From Lentisphaerae bacterium GWF2_57_35 (GTDB lineage: Bacteria > Verrucomicrobiota > Kiritimatiellia > CAIQIC01 > GWF2-57-35), in NCBI GenBank assembly GCA_001804865.1, contig MHBK01000055.1:213764-277763 (forward strand): a DNA stretch of 64,000 nt, written 5' to 3'. Position 1 is the stretch's first letter. Every line of letters begins with the position of its first letter. Under the pieces are notes generated by a model, which was not told where the DNA came from, ran no database searches, and was given only the letters and a program-made list of their open reading frames with translations. Shown in pieces: positions 27,166-36,087 of the stretch. The position numbers were made by a program, and so were the translations under genes.

Positions 27166-27747
27166 GGGGTCTCCATTGATTCGCAGAACGTCAGCCTCCA
27201 CAGGCGGCGAGGCTTCGCGCCGTATGCTCTGGGGCTTTGTTTGCCAATTAATTACATTCCTTGGGGCATTGGGGACACGTCTCGACTTACACATATATCT
27301 CTTATCATCATTCTGAACTCCCATCACCATTGGCGACAGATGCGTCGTTGTCGATAGTCGAGACATGGCCTCATTGCCTTGTGTACGCCCAGCATGGGTG
27401 CAAGCTCAAGGGTTAAAGTCTCTTGCAGGAGGTCAGAATAAATGAATTGTTAGTGAAAGGCAAGGTTGGAACCGTGAGGTTCCGGCTGAGGGGTGCATCT
27501 TGACTGCCCCTCCTCAACGTCTGGCACTGGAAAGAAGCCACCGGCTTACGCCGGCAGCTACGTAGCCTATTCATATGCGCGGAGGCAGTCAAGATGCACC
27601 CCCGGCTGAGCCGGAGCGAAGCGGAGACAGGCCAATCGAAGAGTGGGGGCGAGTCTTCGAGCGGCAACGAAGTCTGCATCCAACTTGCGAACTCACGAAC
27701 ATAAACTCCATAAATGGCTCAGCCAGAGGGCGATGCAGACCTCTTCG
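27166..27747. other. 582-bp intergenic stretch with long inverted repeat
   Basis: No convincing gene. It is AT-rich at 27240-27330. It carries a 19-bp perfect inverted repeat (27491-27509 and 27584-27602) plus an inner CCGGC-ttac-GCCGG hairpin near 27541. Its right end (27600-27740) is the 3' side of the beta-helix gene and shows nothing recognisable. Confidence 0.5.
27491..27602. repeat. 19-bp inverted repeat, 74-nt spacer
   Basis: GGGGTGCATCTTGACTGCC at 27491-27509 is the exact reverse complement of 27584-27602. The bases just outside (TTCCGGCTGA and CGGCTGAGCCGG) are also partly complementary. The inside has its own hairpin. Size and ends would fit a non-coding mobile unit (MITE-like) or a large hairpin RNA. 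Confidence 0.8.
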
Positions 27748-29007
27748 TTACTCTGCCTGAATCTCGTAGAAGCGGGTCGGGACGCTGCCGACGGTAACGG
27801 TATAAGCGTTTACCGGAGGATGCGCCATCAAGTGAGACACGTGGTTGCTAAAGGGCAGGAAGAGGTTGGTCCTGGCGTTTAGGGCGTAGGTTTTGCCCGT
27901 CACACTCGACCACTGCAGGACGAGGCTCCCGGTTGCGGCCCCTTTGGTTGCGCCCAATAGCGCGAAAACGGACGCCGCTTGCAAGGGGTCGGTGCCGGCA
28001 TACGCCTCGCTGCCGTCGTTGGAGCCATCGTGATCGGAATCCGAGTCGGCAGGATTCGTATGCAGGCCGTACAACTCGTTTGTGTCCGACAGTCCGTCGC
28101 CATCCGAATCCTTGCTGCTTCCGAGCAAAACATACTCGTACGCGCCGATGTCGATCAGGGCAACGACGCCCGTGGCCCATCCGACGAGCGGGCGTCCCAC
28201 GCGGTCCACGTCCAGGCTCGGGTATCCGAGGTTATGGCCGGCGTCGATGCACGGCGAAGACGCCATGAGGCGGTAATTGCCCGACAGCGGGGCGACGAAC
28301 TGCGGGTCCTGCGTCATGGAGCCCGGTTCCGCCAGGGTGGGGATGCAGCAGTGGTCCAGCGCTACGGTCTCGAGATCGTTGGCGAACAAGTCGGATCCGT
28401 CCATCTCGGCCGAATTAAGCGCCACAATGCAGTTGCGCACTTCCGAGGTCCCTTCCTGCGAATCCAGAAAGAGTCCTCCACCGAAATCCACGGCCTGGTT
28501 GCTGACGATGGTGCAGTTCTCGATTTGGGCTCCGGCGGCATAGATTCCGCCTCCTACGGAAGACGAGTTGTTGCGGGTCACCAGACAGTTGCGCAGGCGT
28601 CCCCGGTAGAGGTACGCCCCGGCGCCGGTCGAACCGGAGTTGCTGACGATCACGCAGTTTTGGAGCAGACCGTCGAAAAGGATCACGCCCGAGCCGCCGC
28701 TGGCGCCGCGGATGGTGAAGCCATCGACCACGGCGTTGGAGTGATCGATCATGAGGCAATGGTCGACGTTTCCGCCGCCATCCAGAATGGCGGCCGCGGG
28801 CCCGTTGACCGAATGCAATCGGATGCCATACGAGATGTGCGCGGCGGACCTCATGGGGTAAACGCCGTTTGTCACAATAACCTCCGTGCCGCTGCCGAGG
28901 TATGGCAACAGGTCCATGATGTTTGTGGCGGCCGATGCCCAATGGGAATACGGGGGTATGTTCCCGCCCGAGGGCGCCACGTACATTCGCGATGCGATGG
29001 GCCGCAC
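27748..29007 (-). CDS. right-handed beta-helix protein with type-3 calcium repeats, no signal peptide
   Basis: 419 residues. Starts directly in the conserved beta-helix head (MYVAPSGG, YSHWASAATNI), which in relatives follows a signal peptide; none is present here. The helix rungs (CVIVSN, CLVTRN, CTIVSNQA, CIVALNS) cover about 70-210. Next are DVDRVGRPLVG and a DSDGDGLSDTNELYGLHT type-3 calcium-binding stretch, ending with an LQWSSVTGKTYALNARTN module. It begins at GTG only 10 bp after, and in the same frame as, the upstream ORF's TAG, so it may be the 3' half of one interrupted gene. Confidence 0.6.
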   Translation of the reverse strand: MRPIASRMYVAPSGGNIPPYSHWASAATNIMDLLPYLGSGTEVIVTNGVYPMRSAAHISYGIRLHSVNGPAAAILDGGGNVDHCLMIDHSNAVVDGFTIRGASGGSGVILFDGLLQNCVIVSNSGSTGAGAYLYRGRLRNCLVTRNNSSSVGGGIYAAGAQIENCTIVSNQAVDFGGGLFLDSQEGTSEVRNCIVALNSAEMDGSDLFANDLETVALDHCCIPTLAEPGSMTQDPQFVAPLSGNYRLMASSPCIDAGHNLGYPSLDVDRVGRPLVGWATGVVALIDIGAYEYVLLGSSKDSDGDGLSDTNELYGLHTNPADSDSDHDGSNDGSEAYAGTDPLQAASVFALLGATKGAATGSLVLQWSSVTGKTYALNARTNLFLPFSNHVSHLMAHPPVNAYTVTVGSVPTRFYEIQAE

Positions 29008-29016
29008 GGTAAACGA

Positions 29017-29883
29017 CTACCCGTCGCCCGCACCGTTGGACAGCGGATCGCCCCGGCGGGCCACGAGCCAAAGGCCATAACGCGGGTCGTGGATCCATAG
29101 GCCCGAGTCGTTGTTTGTCGTGATGCCGCTTCCCCGGAGTTTGGCCGAGATCAGGACCTGGCCGTTCTGGTTGAGTATCGGGGCGTCGACAAAGCTCTCG
29201 AACACGATGCCGGCTGAAAGTCCTGCCGCGTGATCGTTCTCGCGTACGAGCAAGCGCAGATCGTTGCTGCTGCCGCCGCACCAGATCGATTGGTCGTTAT
29301 GGGCGTCGGCGTCGCCGTAGCCAGATTCGAGTCGCGCATTGAGGGCCATGCGGTCGCTGTCGCTAAGGCTGAGAGCGGTGAACGCCGCGAACCGATTGTC
29401 TGCCGCGAGGCCGGGCGCCGGGGATCCCTGGCGCAGCCATAGGCGGAAGTCGTCGGGCGGGCCAAACCACACCCCGTAACGCGCCGAGGGCAAACCGCCT
29501 TTGAGCCAGTTGATCACGGCCACTTTTCCATTCCCATTGATCGGACCCCGCAGCTCAAACAATTCGCAGCTGAACACGCCGCCGGTCTCGATGCCGGGCG
29601 CCGGCGAACCGGATCGGCAGGCCAGGTTCACGGTGGAGAGCGTTCCCGCCCACATCCCCCTGTTGTTATTCGTCGTGACGCCGGCGCCTTCCAGATCGGA
29701 AAAGAAACCCCAGCGGCCGTTCTCGGCCAACTGACCGTACATGCCGACCAGGCGGTCGAACTGCGCAGACGTGCCGGGGGCATTCTCGCTCTCCGAGTAA
29801 GGACGGGTGAGGTTGGAGGGATGGGTTCCGACCCACAGCCCGTAATGCCGGCCATCGGGCGGGTCCACGACGCTGATGTCCAC
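29017..29883 (-). pseudogene. truncated DUF7453-like secreted protein, in frame with the beta-helix gene
   Basis: 288 residues of repeats with the pattern GLW.G...LRLL-R--(D/S)-APG, F--F----LN-NGQV---A-L-GSGITTNN, as in DUF7453 proteins (family call from pattern only). The domain consensus (GRCLVDISV) continues a few codons upstream of the GTG at 29883 and then meets TAA TAA in frame, so the 5' part with its signal peptide is missing. It ends at TAG 29017-29019; the same frame then continues as the beta-helix gene. Either a decayed gene or two fragments left after deletion. Confidence 0.55.
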
Positions 29884-30151
29884 CAGGCAACGGCCATTTC
29901 GGGAGCCGCCAGCATTCCTCGGAGCGACGGAATTTTATTAAGATACACGGTGGAATATGATAAACCATAGCCATTTCTCCCTTGCATTTGACATGACGCG
30001 GCTCGATAGCCCCCGTCAAGACAATACGCCATGCCGACGGGGAAATCATGTTCATAGCGCGGGATGAAATCAAGGCGCAATACCCTGAATCCTATTCAGT
30101 GGAAAACAGCTTTCTCTTGCGATCCGCCCCTGCCATTTATTGCATGCCGCT

Positions 30152-31141
30152 TCAGGCGGTGCCTGTGTAGTCGTGAGCTTTAAGCCAGGCCAGCATCTGC
30201 CGGAGGCTGACGGTCGCCAGTCCGATGCAGGTGTCGGCGCCTCCGTAGTAAATTTTCAGCGTGTCGCCATCGTCATCGAGAACCGTGCCGCAGGGAAAGA
30301 CCACGTCTCGCACGTCGCCAACTCGTTCGTAGGATTCCGTAGGGCCGAAGACCCATTTGTCGCCGCGATAGAGCACCTTGACCGGGTCTTCGAGGTCCAG
30401 CAAAGCCAGCCCGACGCGGTACAAACTGCCTGACGCCGTTGTGCGCACGCCATGATACAACAACAACCAGCCCTCCTCGGTTCGGATCGGCGGCGTGCAA
30501 AGACCGATCTTGCGGGCATCCCACCAGCCGCCCTCCCGTGCGCTCAGGATTACCCGGTGGCTTCCCCAATGGCGCAGGTCGGACGAAAAGGATATCCAGA
30601 TGTTCGCTTGTCCGGAGGCCAGCGCGGGCCGATGGATCATGGCCCAATGTCCGCCGAACCGAACGGGAAAAAGCGCGGCATCCTTGTCCTCCGGGGGCAT
30701 CACCATGCCGTAATGATCGAACGTCTTGAAGTCGGAAGTGGTTTTTAAGGAAACGCCGGGGCCGCCTTGGGAAAAGGCGGTGCAAACGACGGCATATTGT
30801 TGCCATTCCGGAATCCAGGTGATGCGGGGATCTTCCAGTCCCCAAAATTCCTCCGGGCGGCTTTCGCGGTCGGGAAGCAGCGTTGGCGTCGGATCGATCG
30901 TCCAATTCGAGATGCCGTCCGCCGAGCGGGCCGCGCACAAGTGCGAGAGCCCGCGCCGGTCTTCGACGCGCGCCAACAAGAGCGTCTCCCCGCTGTCGGT
31001 CAGGCGCACCGCGCCGGGATTGAATACGGAATGGACGGCATACGGCCAGTCTTCTTCCTTGAGGATGGGATTGGCCGAATGACGCGTAAAGAGTTCCTCA
31101 TCCTGGAGAGGCTGTCGATACGGCGTCGTGTTCGTCTTCAT
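30152..31141 (-). CDS. GH130 beta-mannoside phosphorylase-like enzyme
   Basis: 329-residue five-bladed propeller of family GH130. Motifs: FNPGAVRL, LLARVEDRRGLSHLC, WGLEDPRITWI (proton-donor Asp region), KDAALFPVRFGGHWAMIHRP and LLLYHGV. GH130 enzymes phosphorolyse beta-1,2 or beta-1,4 mannosides to mannose 1-phosphate; a few are hydrolases. The exact linkage is not readable. Start overlaps the end of the upstream GT4 gene by 44 nt, so tight coupling. No signal peptide; cytoplasmic. Confidence 0.88.
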   Translation of the reverse strand: MKTNTTPYRQPLQDEELFTRHSANPILKEEDWPYAVHSVFNPGAVRLTDSGETLLLARVEDRRGLSHLCAARSADGISNWTIDPTPTLLPDRESRPEEFWGLEDPRITWIPEWQQYAVVCTAFSQGGPGVSLKTTSDFKTFDHYGMVMPPEDKDAALFPVRFGGHWAMIHRPALASGQANIWISFSSDLRHWGSHRVILSAREGGWWDARKIGLCTPPIRTEEGWLLLYHGVRTTASGSLYRVGLALLDLEDPVKVLYRGDKWVFGPTESYERVGDVRDVVFPCGTVLDDDGDTLKIYYGGADTCIGLATVSLRQMLAWLKAHDYTGTA

Positions 31142-33425
31142 GAGCGGGCTCCTTTACAAGCGTATGCATTTCATCCTGGATTTCATACATCAACAATAAG
31201 CTTAACAACCAAACAACGGTAGACTCGGCGCCCTGATTTTGGTTTACGCGGTCGGGATGGAGGCCGTCATAACACCCTCCGGAGCGGGCGTCGTAGAGGG
31301 GCGCCTGCAGATCGTTGCGTCCCAGGAACCAATCGAAGGCCCGGCGGGCCGAAGACAACCACTTCTCGTCGCGCGTGGCCCGGTAAGCGGCCGTGCAGGC
31401 GTCGATCATCGTGAACGCTTCGATGGGCTGCTGATCGAAGCGGGCCTTCAGTCCGTTTTGGCGAAACCAACCCTGTGTGCCGATGGGAACAAAGTGGCCT
31501 TTTTCCGAGGTCTGGACGCGATCCAGCCATTCCAGCGACCGGAGCCCGCATTCGATCATCGCCTGATCCGGAATCCATTGCCCGGCTTCGATCAGCGCGT
31601 GCGGGATTCTCGCATTGGCATAGGTCAGGATCTCTTCCGGCCACGGCCAATCGGGGGAGGTATGGCCTTGGAACCGTTCAAACAACTTGTATGCCAGTTC
31701 GCCCCGCTCGCGACGGAAAGACGAGGCGCCGCTGAATTTCTGAAGATAGGTTTGAATGCTCAGGATGGAAAAAGCCACGGCTCTGGGAGAGTTGAAGGAT
31801 GTCGTCAACGGGATGGACTGATCCAGCAACTGGGTGGCGAGGGCCCGATGTCCGTCGTTCAGCGAATACGCCACGACATGGGCCAGGCCCCAGATGGCGC
31901 GGGCGTGCGCATCGTCCGTGGCGACCGGCTTGTCCCATTCGCGGCGGTAATTCAGGAAGTTTCCAAACCGCCCGCTCTCCGCGTCGAAGGCATACAACAG
32001 AAAGGAGAGGTAACGGGAAACCAGCAACTCCCAATCGGTCAAGTCCGGAAACATTCGTGACGCCTTCACCGCGACAATCAAGGCTCGGGCCTGGTCGTCG
32101 GTGCAGTATCCATGAAGAGGATCGGGGATGTTGAACCGCGCATGCTGAAAGATGCCCACGGAATCGGTCAGCACATTCAAATGCTGCGGATTCAACTCCG
32201 GCAGGTCTTCGACGAGGGCTTGTTCCGAACCTCGCCCCACCGGGCGCGGCGACCGGCTGCGCTCCGTTTTGGCTTCTTCGTACACGCTCAGGTATTGCCG
32301 GACGATTTCGCTCCAAATCATTGTGCGGCCTGTTTGATAGGCCCGCTTGCGCATGGCATGGCGCTCCGTTTCGTTGTCGAACAACTGCAGGACCGCCTCG
32401 CTGATGGCCTCGGCATTGCGGAACGGCACGAGTTTTCCGCGCTCGTCCGAGAGCATGTCCTGCGCATACCAGTACGGCGTCGACACCACGGCCTTGCCGG
32501 TGCCCATGGAGTAGGCCAGGGTGCCCGAGACAATCTGGTTTTCGCCGAGATAGGGCGTAACGTAGATGTCGGCCGCGCCCAGATATTCGCAGAGTTCCGA
32601 CAGCTCCACGAAGCGGTTTTGGAAGCGCACGTGCCGCTCCATCCCCAATTCGCGGACCCGCTGCTGCAGCGTCGTGCGGTATTGCTCGCCCTGATCGCGC
32701 TTGATGTGAGGATGCGTGGCGCCGAGGACGATGTACAACGCTTCCGGATATCGCTCGACGATGGCCGGCATGGCGTCAATGGCGTACTCGATGCCCTTGC
32801 CCGGAGACAACAGCCCGAACGTCAGCAACACCTTCCGGCCTTCGGCCCCGAAATGATCCTTGTAATAGCTTGGATCGATGAAGGGCATGTCCGGAATGCC
32901 GTGATGAATCAACCGCAGCTTGTGAGCCGGCGCCTTGTAAATGTTTTGCAGATACTCCAGCGCCCGGGGACTCATCGCCACCAACCGGTCGGAGATCTCG
33001 ATCAGCTCGTTCATCACCTGCTTTTGTTCCGGGTCCGGCTGCGTCAGGATCGTGTGCAGCGTTGTGACCAGCGGGGCTCGCAGTCTGCGCAGCAACGGCA
33101 ACAGATACCGCCCGGCCTTTCCGCCAAAGATGCCGTACTCGTGCTGAATATTGATGACGTCGGCCTGATTCAGGTTGATGAAATCCGCCGCCAGATCGTA
33201 CTGCTCGCGCCGGCCGGCTTCGATTTCAAAACGCACTTTGGACGGATAGCTGTAGCCTTCCGGCCTGTCGTTCATCGCGACAGTAAAAGAATCGATCTCG
33301 GGATTCTCCCGACTGATGGCTTCGCACAAATCGGTTGTAAACGTGGCAATGCCGCATCGCCGGGGTAGATAGTTGCCTAGAAACGCAATCCGTTCGATTC
33401 GCCTGTTGCCGATGCCGGAATTCAT
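31098..33425 (-). CDS. GT4 glycosyltransferase fused to an alpha/alpha-barrel domain
   Basis: 775 residues. Residues about 10-395 are a GT4 domain: IAFLGNYLPRRCGIATFTTDL, NIQHEYGIFGGKAG, LLTFGLLSPGKGIEYAI and YLGENQIVSGTLAYSMGTGKAV. After a linker (KTERSRSPRPVGRGSEQ) the C-terminal 360 residues (LNVLTDSVGIFQHARFNIP to the end) look all-helical, like the toroids of glycoside hydrolases. Such GT4 proteins often travel with GH130 genes, suggesting synthesis and phosphorolysis of the same mannoside (inferred). The first 250 residues resemble trehalose/mannosyl transferases. Cytoplasmic. Confidence 0.85.
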   Translation of the reverse strand: MNSGIGNRRIERIAFLGNYLPRRCGIATFTTDLCEAISRENPEIDSFTVAMNDRPEGYSYPSKVRFEIEAGRREQYDLAADFINLNQADVINIQHEYGIFGGKAGRYLLPLLRRLRAPLVTTLHTILTQPDPEQKQVMNELIEISDRLVAMSPRALEYLQNIYKAPAHKLRLIHHGIPDMPFIDPSYYKDHFGAEGRKVLLTFGLLSPGKGIEYAIDAMPAIVERYPEALYIVLGATHPHIKRDQGEQYRTTLQQRVRELGMERHVRFQNRFVELSELCEYLGAADIYVTPYLGENQIVSGTLAYSMGTGKAVVSTPYWYAQDMLSDERGKLVPFRNAEAISEAVLQLFDNETERHAMRKRAYQTGRTMIWSEIVRQYLSVYEEAKTERSRSPRPVGRGSEQALVEDLPELNPQHLNVLTDSVGIFQHARFNIPDPLHGYCTDDQARALIVAVKASRMFPDLTDWELLVSRYLSFLLYAFDAESGRFGNFLNYRREWDKPVATDDAHARAIWGLAHVVAYSLNDGHRALATQLLDQSIPLTTSFNSPRAVAFSILSIQTYLQKFSGASSFRRERGELAYKLFERFQGHTSPDWPWPEEILTYANARIPHALIEAGQWIPDQAMIECGLRSLEWLDRVQTSEKGHFVPIGTQGWFRQNGLKARFDQQPIEAFTMIDACTAAYRATRDEKWLSSARRAFDWFLGRNDLQAPLYDARSGGCYDGLHPDRVNQNQGAESTVVWLLSLLLMYEIQDEMHTLVKEPAHEDEHDAVSTASPG

Positions 33426-33621
33426 GATCCCTCGCCTTTCTTTCAGATCTCAAAGAGGTCAACGCAGTCCAACAAGAGATCTGCCCGTTGTTAGCCAGAA
33501 ATGTGGTTCTTACGCGACTTCGATTTTAGCCCCTCGGTGATAGGGACGAAATAAATCTGCAAAAGCTTAGGCTGGATTTCCCGGCTTGCACCAGCTTTTT
33601 TTGCAGATTTTTCCGTGGAGC

Positions 33622-35895
33622 TCAATAGGAAGGCTGAGGAGGGCGCGCGGCCAGCGCCTCGGAGACGGCCGCCAGCAAGTCGGAAGCCCGATAGGGCTTG
33701 AGGATAAAGCCTGCCGGTCCGCCGCCTGAAAATTGTTCGCGCACCTGCTCGGCGCTGTATCCGCTGGAAATGACAATACGCGCGTCGGGCTGGATGCGCA
33801 GCATCTCGGCCATGGTCTCCTGCCCGTCCATGCGCGGCATGGTCAAATCCAGGAGCACGCAACCGATTTGGGCGTGATGGGTTTTAAAGAGTTCCAGCGC
33901 TTCGATTCCATCCTGCGCCGTCATGACGGCAAACCCTTTCACCTCCAGGATGCGCCGGGCCATGTTGGCGACGGACGGCTCGTCGTCGACGATCAATACC
34001 ATTTGCTGATCGGCGCCCAGGGGCGCGGCCGTGAGAGGATCGTTTTCGGCCTTGGCTTCCGCTCGCTTCAAATGGCGGTCGGCGGGCAGGAAAACGTGGA
34101 TCGACGTGCCGAGGCCGCAGGCGCTTTCCACCTGCAACGTGCCCTTGTGGGCGCGCACGATGCCCAGAACGGCGGCCAACCCCAGGCCCCGGCCGGTGAA
34201 CTTGGTGGTGAAGAAGGGGTCGAAGATCCGGGCTTGGGTCTCTTCGTTCATGCCGCAGCCGGCATCTTTCACCTCGACGAAGACGTATTCGCCGGCTTCC
34301 AGCTCGGCGCCCAGTTGCGTCTGCGCGAGAAAAGCCTGGCTGCATTCCACGATGCCCGTCCGGATGAAGATGCTGCCGCTTTGATTGAACAAGGCGTCGG
34401 AGGCGTTGGTGATCAGGTTCATGACGACCTGCCGGATTTGCGTGGCATCGCCCTGCATCAGCGGCAACTCATGCGACAGTTCGAAGCAGAGCTCCGCCTT
34501 CTTGGAGATGGAGACCTTGAGCATCTGCATCAGTTCGCTGACCAAGGCGCTCAAGTCGATGGCTTCCTGCGTGAAACGGCCTTTGCCCGAATAGGCCAGC
34601 ATTTGCCGCGTCAGGTCGGAGGCCCGCAGGGCGGCCGTCTCGATGTCGACGAGGGCGGGTCGAATGGAATGGCCTTTGGGCAGCGTATCCAAGGCCAGGC
34701 TGACATTGCCCATGATGGCTTGCAGGATATTGTTGAAATCGTGCGCGATGCCGCCGGCCAAAACGCCGAGGCTCTCGAGTTTCTGCGCGTATTGGACCTG
34801 CGCTTCCAGCCGGCGGCGGTCCTTGTCGGCTTCGTATTGGCCCCGCAGGTCGCGGACGATGGTGGAAATATATTCACAGGAGCCGTGCGGCGTGCGATGA
34901 GCCATGATTACTTGCGAGACGGGAATGATCTCGCCGTCACGGCTTTTCAAGGCGGTTTCGCCCAGCCAGATGCCTTTTTCGAGGGCGGTGGGTAGGGCTG
35001 TTTCATAAATCAGTTGGGCGGCCCAGTCCGGGTGGGCGTCGCGTATCGTTCGTTGGGTTAGGTCGTCGTCTTCGCTCCAGCCCAGGAGCTTCCGTCCGGC
35101 GTCGTTCAAATAGGTGACTTTCCCGTCGGTGGTGGCCATGGCGACCATATCGCTCGTCGCTTGCAGGATGTGGGCCAGGCGTTGCCGTGCGGTGTCGGCA
35201 TCCCGTCGGCGGTTTTCGGTTTGCCGGCTGTCCCAGATGATCACGCACGATAAGCCGGCCACCAGCAGCAGAATAACGGCAAAAACCAGGTTCAGATGCT
35301 TCGTTGTCTTGGCCATTTGCGTGTCGATATCGTTCAAATACACGCCCGTGCCCAGAATCCAGCCCCAAGGTTCAAAGCCTCTGACATAGGAAAGCTTCGG
35401 GACGATTTTCGCGGCGTCGTCTTTCCATTGCCAGCGGTATCCCACGAATCCGGCGTTATTGGAACGGACGGTCTGCACGAATTGCTGGAAAAGCAGTTGT
35501 CCCGCCGAATCGCTATAGGCGGTGAGATCCTGGCCTTCGAGGTCGGGGCGGTAGGGATGCATGATCATGCGAGGGTGCATGTCGTTAATCCAGAAGTAAT
35601 CCTTGCGTTCCGGCCCGTAGCGCAAGGCCCGGATGCGATCCTTGGCCCGTTGCTGGGCTTCTTCGCGTGTGAGTTCGCCCTCAAGAACCCGCTGATGATA
35701 GTTGTTCAGCAGTTCCCAGACCGTGTTGTTCAGCTCATGGATCATGTCCTGCTTGTTGGCCATGAAGCTTTCTTTTAAAGCGGGAATCATGATGAAGTAA
35801 AAGGCGCCTAAAAAGAAAAGGACGGTCATTCCCGTGGGAATGGCCAGCCTCATGGCCATGAGACGCCAGATGCTGCGTATGGATGACGCTTTCAT
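33622..35895 (-). CDS. hybrid sensor histidine kinase (Cache, PAS, HisKA, HATPase, receiver)
   Basis: 757 residues: helix at 17-37, an extracytoplasmic single-Cache-like domain (about 40-200; ERKDYFWINDMHPRMIMHPY, GWILGTGVYLND), and a second helix at about 205-225. These are followed by a PAS domain (about 245-365) and HisKA with GGIAHDFNN (His385). The HATPase has VVMNLITNASDA, DAGCGM, DPFFTTK and GRGLGLA. A C-terminal receiver carries VDDEPS and phospho-acceptor Asp683 in LLDLTMP. Senses a small molecule outside and signals by phosphorelay; the partner is not adjacent. Monocistronic. Confidence 0.93.
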   Translation of the reverse strand: MKASSIRSIWRLMAMRLAIPTGMTVLFFLGAFYFIMIPALKESFMANKQDMIHELNNTVWELLNNYHQRVLEGELTREEAQQRAKDRIRALRYGPERKDYFWINDMHPRMIMHPYRPDLEGQDLTAYSDSAGQLLFQQFVQTVRSNNAGFVGYRWQWKDDAAKIVPKLSYVRGFEPWGWILGTGVYLNDIDTQMAKTTKHLNLVFAVILLLVAGLSCVIIWDSRQTENRRRDADTARQRLAHILQATSDMVAMATTDGKVTYLNDAGRKLLGWSEDDDLTQRTIRDAHPDWAAQLIYETALPTALEKGIWLGETALKSRDGEIIPVSQVIMAHRTPHGSCEYISTIVRDLRGQYEADKDRRRLEAQVQYAQKLESLGVLAGGIAHDFNNILQAIMGNVSLALDTLPKGHSIRPALVDIETAALRASDLTRQMLAYSGKGRFTQEAIDLSALVSELMQMLKVSISKKAELCFELSHELPLMQGDATQIRQVVMNLITNASDALFNQSGSIFIRTGIVECSQAFLAQTQLGAELEAGEYVFVEVKDAGCGMNEETQARIFDPFFTTKFTGRGLGLAAVLGIVRAHKGTLQVESACGLGTSIHVFLPADRHLKRAEAKAENDPLTAAPLGADQQMVLIVDDEPSVANMARRILEVKGFAVMTAQDGIEALELFKTHHAQIGCVLLDLTMPRMDGQETMAEMLRIQPDARIVISSGYSAEQVREQFSGGGPAGFILKPYRASDLLAAVSEALAARPPQPSY

Positions 35896-36023
35896 CTTAA
35901 AACCTTAAGGACGGTTCCCGCTGAGTATTCAATGTAAATTGGACGCACATTGCTAACAAATATTGAGGACTGAATTGGTGCAAAGTCTTTAGCGTCTTTG
36001 CCGTTGTGTCAAGGGAAAATCGA

Positions 36024-36048
36024 AGGGCGGACTTTCCAGTCCGCCCTC
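36024..36048 (-). terminator. probable terminator of the secreted alpha-toroid gene
   Basis: AGGGCGGACT (36024-36033) and AGTCCGCCCT (36039-36048) make a perfect 10-bp stem with a 5-nt loop. Read on the minus strand it is followed by a T-rich cgatttt, fitting the gene that ends at 36088. Confidence 0.65.
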
Positions 36049-36087
36049 GATGAGTGATGCCTCGATCCCTTTGATTCTAAGGATGGG

